Shown here: piece after piece, positions 8,952 to 18,153 of the stretch | How positions within the stretch are numbered: position 1 is the stretch's first letter | How the letters are laid out: each line of letters opens with the position of its first letter | Source: Embleya sp040629175 | GTDB taxonomy: Bacteria > Actinomycetota > Actinomycetes > Streptomycetales > Streptomycetaceae | Length of the DNA: 64,000 nucleotides | Reading direction: 5' to 3' | Assembly (NCBI RefSeq): GCF_040629175.1 | Contig: NZ_JBEXUX010000047.1 | Span: 18,465 to 82,464, forward strand | Notes under the pieces: generated by a model | Seen by the model: only the letters and a program-made list of their open reading frames with translations | Databases searched by the model: none | Told to the model about the DNA's origin: nothing | Made by a program: the position numbers and the translations under genes

Positions 8952-9728
8952 TCAGGGCTGGGACCGGACCTCCCACAGGTCCGGGAAGACCGGGGAGAAC
9001 AGGGTCGCGCGCAGATACGCGGCGCCGGCCGAGCCGCCCGTGCCGATCTGGGCGCCGATGGTGCGCTCGACCATCTTCATGTGCCGGTAGCGCCATTCCT
9101 GGAGGCCCTCGTCGATGTCGACGAGGGCCTCGCAGATCTGTGCGCCGGGCCCGGTGTCGTCGAGGTAGACGGCCCGGAGGGTCTCCTGTACCTCCGGGTC
9201 CGGTCGCCATGCGGTGCTCGTGTCGCGCTCCAGGACCCGCTCGGGAACCGGGTAGCCCAGCCCCGCGAGGTGCCGCAGCAGCGAGTCGAACACCGACGGG
9301 CGGTGGGCGGCGGCCTTGAGCCCCTCGTCCGCACCGACGTCGTAGCCGCCGAACTCGCGTCGCCCCAGCACCGCTTCCAACTCGCGGAACTGCGCGGACT
9401 GGAACCCGCTGGAGGTGCCGAGCGCGTCGCGGAAGGACGCGAACTGCCGGGGCGTCATGGTCTCCAGGATGTCCAACTGGCCGACGACGGTCTTCAGGAT
9501 CTTGGCGACCCGCCGCGCCGTGTGCAGGGCGCCCACGCCGTTGCCGCCCGCCAGTTGTCGCTGGAGCAGGGCCATCTCGTGCAGGATCTGCTTGAACCAC
9601 AACTCGTAGACCTGGTGGATGACGACGAACAACATCTCGTCGTGCGCGTCCGTCCTGGGCTCCTGGCACGACAGCAGCGTGTCCAGGCGCAGATAGCTTC
9701 CGTACGTGACGGCCGGGGCGTCGCTCAT
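8952..9728 (-). CDS. kynA: Tryptophan 2,3-dioxygenase
   Basis: A 258-residue haem enzyme that oxidises L-tryptophan to N-formylkynurenine, the first step of the kynurenine pathway. Family signatures: YGSYLRLDTLLSCQ at the N-terminus, HDEMLFVVIHQVYELWFKQI (substrate-binding region), SGFQSAQFRELE, and WRYRHMKMVERTIG with the proximal haem histidine. The ATG at 9728 is preceded by AAGGAGAA. Formamidase and kynureninase genes are not next to it, so it is an isolated pathway gene here. It could feed general catabolism or an antibiotic precursor supply elsewhere in the genome. Confidence 0.95.
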   Translation of the reverse strand: MSDAPAVTYGSYLRLDTLLSCQEPRTDAHDEMLFVVIHQVYELWFKQILHEMALLQRQLAGGNGVGALHTARRVAKILKTVVGQLDILETMTPRQFASFRDALGTSSGFQSAQFRELEAVLGRREFGGYDVGADEGLKAAAHRPSVFDSLLRHLAGLGYPVPERVLERDTSTAWRPDPEVQETLRAVYLDDTGPGAQICEALVDIDEGLQEWRYRHMKMVERTIGAQIGTGGSAGAAYLRATLFSPVFPDLWEVRSQP

Positions 9729-9915
9729 CGTCGCTTGTTCTCCTTGCGGGCTTGGATACCGTTCCGACGGGCCGGAAACGACGGGCACCATCCTGTGCCG
9801 GTCGAGGACTTTCCGGAATGGCCGACGCACGGAAGGAAGCCGGGTGGATGTCATGATCGCCACGCGTTCGGCCCGGTCGGGTTTACGTATGTGAACCGCC
9901 CGGCCGGCGGTTGGG

Positions 9916-10452
9916 CTAGCCGCCCGGACCGGGCGGGTCCGGGAGGTCCGCGTCGGGGCCCGCTCCGGTCGACCGTCGGCGCAGGCCGACCTGCACGGCA
10001 CCCAGGACGACCCGCCCGATCACGCCCAGCGCGACCAGGTTCACCAACATCTGGATCATGGCCACCACACGCGCGACCTCGGACGTCGGCGCGATGTCGC
10101 CGAAGCCGACGGTGGTGAACACGGTGACGGTGAAGTAGAGCGCGTCGGTTCGGGTCAGCGGTTCGGTGAAGGCGTCCGCGCGGTCCGATCCGATCATGAA
10201 ATAGAACGCGGCGAAGAGCACCAGGAGGAAGGGCAGCAGGATGGACAGCGCCTCGACGGCCCGCAGTCGTGGTCGGTCGGCGCGGGTGATCGCGTCGATC
10301 TGCCAGAGCACCAGGGCGGCGAACACGAGCAGCCCGACGCCGAGGCCGATTCCGGCGGCGATGTCCAGGGGGCGGTCCAACGGAAGCACGTAGTACAGGA
10401 CCAGCAGCAGGACGGCGGTGACCAGGCCGCGCAGCAGCCCGAGCAGCACCAT
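9916..10452 (-). CDS. Potassium channel family protein
   Basis: A membrane protein with the K+ selectivity filter TVGFGD in the pore region (DALYFTVTVFTTVGFGDIAP). Hydrophobic helices precede it (GLVTAVLLLVLYYVLPL, AAGIGLGVGLLVFAALVLW, ILLPFLLVLFAAFYFMI) and one follows (MLVNLVALGVIGRVVLGAV), giving a four-helix Ion_trans_2-type subunit. I chose the ATG at 10452 (178 aa), the first ATG before the first helix. The frame is open further upstream, and alternative TTG starts near 10480 cannot be excluded. No RCK/TrkA-N regulatory domain is present. It probably allows passive K+ flux across the plasma membrane. Confidence 0.85.
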   Translation of the reverse strand: MVLLGLLRGLVTAVLLLVLYYVLPLDRPLDIAAGIGLGVGLLVFAALVLWQIDAITRADRPRLRAVEALSILLPFLLVLFAAFYFMIGSDRADAFTEPLTRTDALYFTVTVFTTVGFGDIAPTSEVARVVAMIQMLVNLVALGVIGRVVLGAVQVGLRRRSTGAGPDADLPDPPGPGG

Positions 10453-10884
10453 CCGTCGGCCGACCGGATCCTTGGTGGCGAACAACGTTCCTCGCAACGT
10501 CGACGTCGGATCTCCGGGCGACTGGTCCGAGGTGAAGATCCGCCTCCTCGGAGGCCACCTTAGCCCGCATTTGCGACAAATTCGGGTGAACGGGCCGGCG
10601 TGGCGTGTGGTCGGGGACCGGGTTTCGCCGGCGTGTCCGCTGTGCGCTCGGCCCTCCCCGCGACCGCCGAGCCCGACCCGGTGGTTGCCTCGGCGCCGCG
10701 GCGGCACTAACGTCGAAGGGTGACTGCCGGGTCGGCCATGGGCCATTCACGAGTAGGGCACCCGGCCTCGGCGTGATGCCCGGGCGGGCCAGAGCCCCGC
10801 CCTTCTCCTCTCCGTCTCCTCGCTTCCGGCGCCCGCACGCGGCGCCCGTTCGTACGGATTTCCAGACCGGAGAGGGTCCCACCG
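10453..10884. other. Gene-free stretch between the divergent channel and VOC genes
   Basis: About 430 bp. It should hold the promoters of both neighbours. A short palindrome, GCCTCCTCGGAGGC (10542-10555), is the only compact symmetrical element I see. Its minus-strand reading gives AGGAGG, but no standard start codon follows at the right distance. Confidence 0.4.
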
Positions 10885-11307
10885 ATGACGCACGACCAGC
10901 AGCAGACCCCGCAACTTCCGATATCCACCGTGCAGTTGAACCACACCGCGATCTACGCCGCGGACCGGCGGGCGGCGGCCGAATTCCTCGCCACGATCCT
11001 GGGCCTGGACGTCGGCGCCCCGTTCGGGCCGTTCCTGCCCATCGACCTCGGCAACGGCGTGACGCTCGACTATTACGAGAAGCGCGACGAGCCGATCCAG
11101 TCCCAGCACTACGCGTTCCTGGTCCCGGAGGGGCGGTTCGACGGCATGATCGCCCGCCTGGAGGCGCTCGGCGTCACCTACTACGCCGACCCGCACCACA
11201 CCCGCCCCGGCGAGATCAACGACCTCTTCGGCGGCCGCGGCGCCTACTTCGAGGACCCGAACCGCCACAACATGGAAATCCTGACCCGCCCGTACGTGCG
11301 CCCCTAG
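10885..11307 (+). CDS. VOC (glyoxalase/bleomycin-resistance fold) family protein
   Basis: A 140-residue single VOC module with the two beta-alpha-beta-beta-beta units: LNHTAIYAADRRAAAEFLAT in the first, HYAFLVPEGRFDGMIARLEA and GRGAYFEDPNRHNMEIL in the second. The metal-ligand candidates His (LNHTA), His (QHYAF) and Glu (HNMEIL) are in the expected places. The ATG at 10885 has GGAGAGGG upstream. Members include dioxygenases, lyases and resistance proteins; the substrate here is unknown. A terminator follows. Confidence 0.88.
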   Translation: MTHDQQQTPQLPISTVQLNHTAIYAADRRAAAEFLATILGLDVGAPFGPFLPIDLGNGVTLDYYEKRDEPIQSQHYAFLVPEGRFDGMIARLEALGVTYYADPHHTRPGEINDLFGGRGAYFEDPNRHNMEILTRPYVRP

Positions 11308-11321
11308 GGCATGTCCTCGAT

Positions 11322-11353
11322 GCCCGGGGGCGGACACCTGCCCGCCCCCGGGC
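11322..11353 (+). terminator. Hairpin terminator after the VOC gene
   Basis: Arms GCCCGGGGGCGG (11322-11333) and its complement (11342-11353) form a 12-bp stem with an 8-nt loop, 14 bp past the stop codon. Confidence 0.7.
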
Positions 11354-11587
11354 GGCACGGCGGGATGGGACCAGGACGGAACGGGACGGCCGGACGATCA
11401 CGCGGTGACCATTTCCGAACCGGGTCGCGGATCCGTCCGGAAGCGGTAACAGCGGGACGCGCGGGACGCGGTGGCGGCTAGGTTCCTGGGACGACGGGTC
11501 GCCGCAGGGCGTTTCGCACGTGGATCGGTCCGGGGGGACGTGGTCCGCGACCCGTCTTCGTACTACACCGAATCCGGGGGGAACACG

Positions 11588-12433
11588 GTGCGAAGCTCCG
11601 TCAAGTCCACGCGCGTAGTCCATCGATCCGTACGGCGCGCCGCGCTGCCGCTCACCGCGCTCGTCCTGATCGCGGGGCTGAGCGCCTGCGAATCCGCCGG
11701 CGGCGACGGCGACGAGGCGAATCCGAGGGCCGTTTCGACGCAACCGGGCAAGTCCGGGGAGGCGCCCGGCACCAGGCCGCCCGCGGACAAGCCCGGCGAG
11801 AAGCCGGCCGACAAGCCCGCGGACACGTCCGCGGACCCGAAGGCACCGCAGAACAAGGCGCCCGCGACCAAGGCCCAATTGACCGCCGCACTGCTGAACG
11901 CGCAGGAACTCCCCGCAGGACTGACCGTCAAGGGGACCGTCGACCCGAACCGGAGCGATTCGCCGACCGTCTCCGATCCGCGCTGCCAACCGATGCTCGG
12001 TCAGGGCCGAACCAGCTCCGCCACCATCGAACGCAACCTCGTGGGCGGCACCGATCCGCAGGGCGTCGTCCAGCCCGACACCGACATCGTACTGAGCAGT
12101 TACGCACTCGACCGGCTCGACCGGCAGTGGTCCACCTACCTGGCTGCGGCGAAGACCTGTAAGCGGTTCACCTTCCAAGTCGACGGCGGAACGGTCGAAT
12201 TCCAGGTGCTCGACGTGCGCCTCGACGCCTACGGTCCGGGCAGCATCGAGATCTCCTCGATGTTGCGGGTCGGCGGCGCCACCGCGCCGTTCACCCAGGC
12301 CATCGCCCGAGTCGGCACGACCGTGGTGCAGTTGCAGGCAAGCGGCGAGGACGGCACCACGACCGCGCCGACCTTCCCGGACCACCTCGTGCAGGGTCAG
12401 ATCGACAAGGTCCGGTCCGAGATCGGCGGCTGA
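11588..12433 (+). CDS. Secreted lipoprotein with sensor-like C-terminal domain
   Basis: A 281-residue protein from GTG 11588, preceded by GGGGGGAAC. A basic N-terminus and hydrophobic segment lead to the lipobox LSAC (Cys at about 34), so it should be a membrane-anchored lipoprotein. A low-complexity Pro/Lys/Asp region (about 50-90, with repeated KPxxKPAD) acts as an extended stalk. The globular part begins LTAALLNAQELPAGLTV and continues to the end; this resembles the PknH-like extracellular sensor domain of actinobacteria, with a Cys pair (CQPM and TCKRF). Function unknown. The frame is open upstream to 11471, but that part lacks signal-peptide logic. Confidence 0.8.
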   Translation: MRSSVKSTRVVHRSVRRAALPLTALVLIAGLSACESAGGDGDEANPRAVSTQPGKSGEAPGTRPPADKPGEKPADKPADTSADPKAPQNKAPATKAQLTAALLNAQELPAGLTVKGTVDPNRSDSPTVSDPRCQPMLGQGRTSSATIERNLVGGTDPQGVVQPDTDIVLSSYALDRLDRQWSTYLAAAKTCKRFTFQVDGGTVEFQVLDVRLDAYGPGSIEISSMLRVGGATAPFTQAIARVGTTVVQLQASGEDGTTTAPTFPDHLVQGQIDKVRSEIGG

Positions 12434-12453
12434 CGGCGTCAACGGGCCCCGGC

Positions 12454-12494
12454 GACCGGTCCGTTCGGGTGATCCACGACCGAACGGACCGGTC
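12454..12494 (+). terminator. Perfect 15-bp hairpin after the lipoprotein gene
   Basis: GACCGGTCCGTTCGG (12454-12468) pairs perfectly with 12480-12494 across an 11-nt loop, 20 bp past the stop codon. Confidence 0.8.
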
Positions 12495-12671
12495 GCCCGC
12501 CGGACCCTCGATTCGCCGAGGGGGCCACCCTCCGCGACGGGTGGGCGGCCGGTCCCGGCGCCGATCCGCGCCCCGCCATTGACGTCGCCCCGTCGCGGCA
12601 CGACGATGATTCGCGGCCCGCCCCACACGCGCGATTCGAGAGAACCGCCTTCGGCACGGTGAGGACCGCTG

Positions 12672-15578
12672 GTGGCGCACACCGATCCCACGCGGCACGA
12701 CCTGCTGCTCCTGGCCCGGCGTCGGCTCGCCGCCGGGGGCGTCGTCCTGTACGGGCCGAGCGGGATCGGCAAGACCTTCCTGCTGCGCTCGCTGATCGAC
12801 ACGGCCGATCCCAAGGCGCTCGTACTGGTCACCGAACCGGGCCCCGACGACCGGGAGTTGCCCTTCTCCTCGCTGGCCGACCTGTTCGGCCCGGTCGACG
12901 ACGAAGTGCTCCGTACCCTGCCCCCACCACAACGCTCCGCACTGCGCGTCGTGCTGTGTCGCGAAGCGCCGGGCCCGGGCGGCCCGGACCCGCTCGCCCT
13001 GCGCCTGGGCGTGCTCGCACTGTTGCGCGCGTTGTCCGCGCGCGGCCCGATACTCCTCGGCATCGACGGCGCGCAATGGGTGGACGCGGCCGGCGCCGAG
13101 GTGCTGGCCTTCGCCGCCCGGCGGCTGGACCCGGCCGCGATCCGGGTCGTCGTCGCGGAGACCTCGGATCCGCCGGCCGGCCCGGTGACCGGCGGCAGGT
13201 TCTGCCCCGGCACCCCCTTCGAACTCGAACTGCCCGCCCTGGGCCTGCCGGAGACCCGCGATCTCCTCGACCGCCACCGGGTCGACCACGTGCCCGGCCA
13301 CGACCCCGATGCCGGCGACCACCGGCCGCTGCCGCACTGGCTGAGCAGGCAGGTGTACGAGGCGAGCGCGGGCAACCCGATGTACGCGCTCGAACTCGAC
13401 CGCGCGCTGCGCCGGTTGCCCCGTCTCCCGGCCCGCGACCAGCCGTTGCCGGTGCCCGATCGGCTGCGCCGACTGCTCACCGCGCGCCTGGATGGGCTGC
13501 CGGCCGAGGCCCGCCGGCTGCTCCTGCTGGTCGGCGCCGGCAGCCGGCCCACCGTCGCCCTGCTGCGCGCCGCGAGCGAACTGGGCCGGCGCGTGCCCGC
13601 CCAGGCGATTGCCGCGCCGACCGCCGGGTCGGACGGACCGGGCGGCGAAGGGGTCCGGCCCACCGTGGCCGGTGCCGTCGCCGCCGGCATCCTCGACGTG
13701 TGCGAGGACGGGGACCGATTGCGGTTCACCCACCCGCTGTTCGCCGCCGCGCTGTACGCCGACGGCTCGCCGGAGGAGCGCCGGGCCGCGCACGCCGCGC
13801 TCGCCGAGGTGTCGGGCGATCCGGTCGACCGGGCCCGGCACCTGGCGTTGGCCGCGCCGTGGCCGGACGAACGGGTCGCGGCGACGGTGATCGCCGCCGC
13901 CGCGCAGGCCCGGCGCCGGGGCCTGCCGGACGAGGCCGCGGCCCTGGCCCGACTCGCGGTGGCCCGAACGCCCGACGAACACGCCGACCGCCGCTGCGAA
14001 CGTTGCCTGGAGGGCGCCGGGCACGCGTATGCCGCGGCCGACTACGAACTCTCGCGTGAACTGGCGCACCGCGTCTTCACGTACGGGTCCACGCCCGGGC
14101 AACGCGTCCGGGCCTGCATCCAGATCATCAACGCGGCCAACCAGGCACTGCACGACCTGGACGAGGTGTTCGCCGAGGCATTCGCCCAGGTCGGCGACGA
14201 CCTGTGCGGTCGCGCCCGACTGCACTACCTGCGCGCCTGCAAGGCACACATCAGCGACGGCAACTCCGCCGTCGCGTGGGCCGAGGCCGCCCGGGCCGCG
14301 GCACTCGCCCGGCAGGCCGAGGATCTGACCACCGAGCAGGTGGCGCTCGCCCTCCAGGCGTTCGTGGGCACCCTGCAGGGCCGTCCGGACGCACGCGATC
14401 CGCTCACCCGGGCATTGGCCCGCCCGCAGGACGCGGGGCCCACCGGGCGGCACGCCGGACCTCGGGCGGTCAAGGCCCGGTTGGACTTCTTCGCCGACCG
14501 CCTCGTCGACGCGGGCGCCGAGCTCGATCGTATGTTGCGTCGGGCCGAGGAGTCCGACGACGCGGAGGAGCGGGTGTTCGTGCTCTGTGCCAGGATCGAC
14601 GTCGACGTGCGGGCCGGGCGCTGCGATCGGGCGATGGCCGGCGCTCACGAGGTGTTGCGGCTGGCCCGGGACATGGGCGCCTACCTCGGCCAGGTGTACT
14701 ACGCGGTGGCGGTCGCGGAGGCCGCGGGCGGGGACCTGGAACGCGGTGCGGAGTCGGCCCGCGAGGGGGTGCGCGCCGCACGGGCCGACCAGGAACAGGT
14801 GTACCTGCCGCTCGCGCTGTGCGTACTGGGCCAGATCCAACGGCGATTGGGCGATCCGGTCGGCGCCGTGGGCTGCCTGGGCCGGGCCCGGGCCATCGCC
14901 GCCCGGCGCGGCATCGTCGACCCGGCGGCGATTCCGTGGTCGGTGGACCTGGCCGAGGCGCTGCTGGCGCTGGGCGACCACGCCCAGGCCCGCGCGATCG
15001 TCGACGAGGTCCGGGGCACCGCGGTCCGGTTGGGCCGGGACGGGGTGGTGGCGTCGCTGACCCGGGCGGACGCGATGGTGCGCGGCGAGTCCGGCGACCT
15101 GGTGGGCGCGGCCTCGTGCCTGCGCGAGACCGCCGCGCGCCACCACGAACTCGGGCTGCCCATCGAGCACGGTCGCGACCTGTTGGCGCTGGGCGCGGTG
15201 GAGTTGCGGCGCCGGCACCCGGCCGCCGCGCTGACCTCGTGGCGGGCCGCGGAGACGGCCTTCGCACAGGCGGACGCGCGCCCCTGGCTCGACCGCACCC
15301 GGACCGAACTCGCCCGCCTGACCCGCGTGGCCGACCCCGAACCGGGCGAGCGGTCCGGCGAGGCCCGCAGTCGCGCGCTGACGCCCGCCGAACACCGGGT
15401 GGCCGAACTGGTCGGCGACGGCGCGACCAATCGCGAGATCGCCACCCGCCTGTTCCTGTCCGCCAAGACGGTCGAGTCCACCCTGACCCGGGTCTACCGC
15501 AAACTCGGCATCCGCTCGCGCGCCGACCTGATCAGGCTCTCCCTGGACCCGTCCGGCGAACCGGACCCGCCGGGCTGA
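12672..15578 (+). CDS. Large ATP-binding LuxR-family (LAL/MalT-like) regulator
   Basis: A 968-residue regulator starting at GTG 12672 (GTGAGGAC upstream). The N-terminal AAA/NACHT-like ATPase has Walker A GPSGIGKT at residues 28-35 and a Walker-B-like ILLGIDGAQWVDAAG. A long helical, TPR-like middle (about 300-880) is rich in Ala/Arg/Glu. The C-terminal LuxR helix-turn-helix (about 900-960) reads LTPAEHRVAELVGDGATNRE and TVESTLTRVYRKLGIRSR. LAL regulators are typically ATP-gated activators of secondary metabolite or catabolic operons. No biosynthetic cluster is adjacent, so the target is not evident; the next operon (secreted peptidase pair) is one candidate. Confidence 0.92.
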   Translation: MAHTDPTRHDLLLLARRRLAAGGVVLYGPSGIGKTFLLRSLIDTADPKALVLVTEPGPDDRELPFSSLADLFGPVDDEVLRTLPPPQRSALRVVLCREAPGPGGPDPLALRLGVLALLRALSARGPILLGIDGAQWVDAAGAEVLAFAARRLDPAAIRVVVAETSDPPAGPVTGGRFCPGTPFELELPALGLPETRDLLDRHRVDHVPGHDPDAGDHRPLPHWLSRQVYEASAGNPMYALELDRALRRLPRLPARDQPLPVPDRLRRLLTARLDGLPAEARRLLLLVGAGSRPTVALLRAASELGRRVPAQAIAAPTAGSDGPGGEGVRPTVAGAVAAGILDVCEDGDRLRFTHPLFAAALYADGSPEERRAAHAALAEVSGDPVDRARHLALAAPWPDERVAATVIAAAAQARRRGLPDEAAALARLAVARTPDEHADRRCERCLEGAGHAYAAADYELSRELAHRVFTYGSTPGQRVRACIQIINAANQALHDLDEVFAEAFAQVGDDLCGRARLHYLRACKAHISDGNSAVAWAEAARAAALARQAEDLTTEQVALALQAFVGTLQGRPDARDPLTRALARPQDAGPTGRHAGPRAVKARLDFFADRLVDAGAELDRMLRRAEESDDAEERVFVLCARIDVDVRAGRCDRAMAGAHEVLRLARDMGAYLGQVYYAVAVAEAAGGDLERGAESAREGVRAARADQEQVYLPLALCVLGQIQRRLGDPVGAVGCLGRARAIAARRGIVDPAAIPWSVDLAEALLALGDHAQARAIVDEVRGTAVRLGRDGVVASLTRADAMVRGESGDLVGAASCLRETAARHHELGLPIEHGRDLLALGAVELRRRHPAAALTSWRAAETAFAQADARPWLDRTRTELARLTRVADPEPGERSGEARSRALTPAEHRVAELVGDGATNREIATRLFLSAKTVESTLTRVYRKLGIRSRADLIRLSLDPSGEPDPPG

Positions 15579-15894
15579 CCCGCGGCGCCGCACACCGCAT
15601 CCGGACACGCCGCCCGCCGGGCGGCTCGCAGGGGGCCACCGGGAAACCCCCTGCTTTGCGCTCGGGGGGTTCCCGGTCGGCAGCCGGTGGATGAGCGTTG
15701 CACGTGTTCCCCTCCGCCGGCCGGCGAGGGGCTTCCTCCCCCGACCCGGACGCCGTGTCGTGCCTGCCATGTCACCCATGTCGTCCGGGTCGTCCGACAC
15801 CGCGTGCTCCGTCCCGTCCGCGGTGTGCCCTCGCCGGTCGCGTCCCCCTCGATCTCCGCCCGGCGTGCCAAGCGCCGGGCGAGAAGGAGACACG
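15579..15894. other. Gene-free stretch between LAL regulator and peptidase operon
   Basis: About 315 bp holding the terminator of the regulator gene (15638-15677) and presumably the promoter of the cysteine peptidase operon. Nothing else stands out. Confidence 0.4.
15638..15677 (+). terminator. Hairpin terminator after the LAL regulator
   Basis: ACCGGGAAACCCCC (15638-15651) pairs with GGGGGGTTCCCGGT (15664-15677) with one mismatch in 14 positions and a 12-nt loop. Confidence 0.7.
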
Positions 15895-16578
15895 ATGATT
15901 CTGCGGAATCGCGGTACGGCCCGGTCCGCCGCGGCCGATTCGGCCCCCACGCCCCGGCATTGGCGGACCCTCTGCGCCGGCCTGACCGCCGCGGTCTTCC
16001 TGGCCACGCCGCCGGCCGGCACCGCGACGGCGGCACCCGCCACGAAGCCGTCCGTCGCCGCGCCGCTCAAGATCGCCCCGACGGCGCCGGCCGGCTACCG
16101 CTCGGCGCAACTGAACTTCACCGAACTGACGCAGACCCAGAACCAGTGGTGCTGGGCCGGGACCGGACTGTCCGTGGCCCGATACCTCGGTCGCGGGTTG
16201 AGCACCAACCAGAACACCTTCTGCGACTACGCCCGAGGGTTGCCCGCCGGCTACCCGTGCCCCAACCAGCCCGGCGAACTCAGCGACGTGCAACGAGCCT
16301 GGACCCGCCTGGGCCTGACGCCCGGTCGCATCACCGGGACGTTGGACTTCGGCACGGTCGCCTCCTCGATCGACGCCAACTCGCCGATCGAGGTCGGCAT
16401 CTACTGGACCGCGGGTGGTGGCCACGCGAACGTGCTGTACGGCTACGACTCGGCCAACGGCACGGTGATGTACGCGGACCCGTGGCCCGCCAGCCCGCGC
16501 TACGGCGAGATGGATTACGACTCGTACGTCAGCAACTACGAGTTCCAGTGGGCCGAGTCCCTGTACGGAGAGGCGTGA
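15895..16578 (+). CDS. Secreted papain-like (C39-type fold) cysteine peptidase
   Basis: A 227-residue protein; ATG 15895 follows AGAAGGAGA. An N-terminal signal peptide (hydrophobic core LCAGLTAAVFLATPP, cleavage likely near residue 48, TAA-AP) exports it. The mature domain has the catalytic arrangement of Peptidase_C39-like proteins: Gln84/Cys86 in QNQWCWAGTGLSVA, His177 in GGGHANVLYGYD, and Asp195 in YADPWP. It ends with the expected WAESLYGEA. It is followed within 2 bp by the anchored-protein gene, so the two are co-expressed. The peptidase may process that partner or act on it, but no cleavage motif is evident. Confidence 0.85.
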   Translation: MILRNRGTARSAAADSAPTPRHWRTLCAGLTAAVFLATPPAGTATAAPATKPSVAAPLKIAPTAPAGYRSAQLNFTELTQTQNQWCWAGTGLSVARYLGRGLSTNQNTFCDYARGLPAGYPCPNQPGELSDVQRAWTRLGLTPGRITGTLDFGTVASSIDANSPIEVGIYWTAGGGHANVLYGYDSANGTVMYADPWPASPRYGEMDYDSYVSNYEFQWAESLYGEA

Positions 16579-16580
16579 GC

Positions 16581-17516
16581 GTGATGACCGACAACCACCC
16601 TTCCCCCGAGGCCGTTTCGCACCCCTCGCAGCCCCGTCCGGTACGCTCGCGAGCCCTGCGGCGCCGGGGCGGAGCACTCGCCGCCGCCGGCATCGGCGCG
16701 CTGTTGTTCCTGGCCCCCGCGGCGTCCGCCGCGGCCGGCTCCGGGTCCGACAACGCGGCCCTGGCAGGCGGCGACGCGCCCACCGCCGCCGACCGCGGCG
16801 CGGCCCTCCGGACGCTGGCCACCCCCGCGACCATCAGCCGACTGGCCGCGTTCTTCGTACACCTGGAGCAGCGCGCGGCGGCCCAGGCCGGCGCCGTCGT
16901 GCGGTCCGAAGTCGCCCCGGAGGCGGCCGCCGCGCAGGCCCCGCAGCTCGTCGGCGCCTCGGTTCCGATCTACTCGCTCAACGCGGACTTCGTCCGGGGC
17001 AAGACGTCCGCGCCGGTGGCCGACTTCGCCTATCTGGCCACCGAGGCCCGTTCGGCGGCGGGCGTCGAGGCGACGGTGTGGACGGTTCGCGACCGGACCA
17101 CCCGGGCCTGGCGCGTCACCAATGTGCTCTCCGGAAGCGACGAGGTCGGCTTCGCCCGGCAGGCGGCCGGCGACCTGGTGTTCACCGAGCCGCAGATCGC
17201 CGCGTGGTACCACGTGCGCGACGGCCGGGTATTGCCGCTGAACCCCGCCGCCCGGGAGTCGGTCGGCGCGAACGGCACGACCGTGGCGTCGTATCGGCAA
17301 CTCGTGCACGGCCGATACGGCGACAAGCTCCCCGGCTCGGACTACCAACGATCCGGCAAGGTCGGCGGCTTCGCCACGAACGGGGCCCCCGTCGCGAACG
17401 TGCACGACGACGGGTTCGCCCCGTCCGACCTGATCCTGCCGGGAAGTGCGGCGGGCGCGGCCGTCCTGGGCATCGGCACGTTGGTGATCCGCCGCCGACG
17501 CCCGACAACGGCCTGA
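16581..17516 (+). CDS. Secreted protein with C-terminal membrane anchor, peptidase partner
   Basis: A 311-residue protein. I chose GTG 16581 because GGAGAGG (16567-16573) is 7 nt upstream; GTG 16575 and ATG 16584 are alternatives in the same frame. A signal peptide (AAAGIGALLFLAPAASAAA) is followed by an Ala-rich helical region and a mixed alpha/beta domain (about 130-260: VWTVRDRTTRAWRVTNVL, VASYRQLVHGRYGDKLPGS). The C-terminus has LPGSAAGAAVLGIGTLVIRR, one hydrophobic helix plus an Arg-rich tail, like a wall or membrane retention signal; it is not a canonical LPxTG. Function unknown. The tight linkage to the C39-like peptidase suggests a substrate, inhibitor or scaffold role. Confidence 0.75.
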   Translation: MMTDNHPSPEAVSHPSQPRPVRSRALRRRGGALAAAGIGALLFLAPAASAAAGSGSDNAALAGGDAPTAADRGAALRTLATPATISRLAAFFVHLEQRAAAQAGAVVRSEVAPEAAAAQAPQLVGASVPIYSLNADFVRGKTSAPVADFAYLATEARSAAGVEATVWTVRDRTTRAWRVTNVLSGSDEVGFARQAAGDLVFTEPQIAAWYHVRDGRVLPLNPAARESVGANGTTVASYRQLVHGRYGDKLPGSDYQRSGKVGGFATNGAPVANVHDDGFAPSDLILPGSAAGAAVLGIGTLVIRRRRPTTA

Positions 17517-17537
17517 TTCCGTCCCTCCCCCTCTGCC

Positions 17538-17572
17538 CCGCCGTCCCACGAGCCGAGGTCGTGGGGCGGCGG
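17538..17572 (+). terminator. Hairpin terminator of the peptidase operon
   Basis: CCGCCGTCCCACGA (17538-17551) pairs with 17559-17572 with one G-T wobble and a 7-nt loop, 22 bp past the stop codon. Confidence 0.75.
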
Positions 17573-18153
17573 CCCCGGCATCCCCCGGATCCGACCCCGC
17601 CGACGACGCGCGGCACCGGTTGGCCGAATCCGGCGACTTCGGATCGGCCCGCGACCCGATCACCGCGTTCCCCTATGTGCCGTCCGGGCGGGCCCGCTCG
17701 ACCGGGCGCGGCCCGCGCCGCCGTTCACCGCACGGGCCGAGCCCACCCGCCACGCGCCCCGCGAACGCGCTCTCGAACCTTGCTGCGGCGGCCCGAACTC
17801 GGTTGCTCCGGCGCCCTGTTGTCGTCGTCGTCGACCGCATACCCGCCGGGCGCACCCCGGAACGTCCGGGTCCGGTTCGCCCGACCCGGCCCTGTCCCTC
17901 CCGTCCCGGATCGCCCGACGAGCGGTCGGGGCCGGATCGGGAATGGCCGGCAATCGCCGTCGAGGCCCCGAGGGCCCTCGATCCCGCCCTCGACCCGGTC
18001 CTCGACCTCGATCGATTCCATGCAATCGCAACACGGCGCGGGTACAGTCGCATCCCACACGTCAGCCGGCCGAACCGCTCATAGAGTGGCACCGGACGGG
18101 CTACGGGCGGCGGGTCGCATGCAACGATCCGGTGCCGACGGAAAGAGGTGCGG
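17573..18153. other. Gene-free stretch upstream of the GAF/SpoIIE gene
   Basis: About 580 bp without a recognisable gene on either strand; open frames are Arg/Pro-rich and look like GC-driven noise. The last 130 bp are less GC-rich and are the likely promoter and leader of the following gene. Confidence 0.4.
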
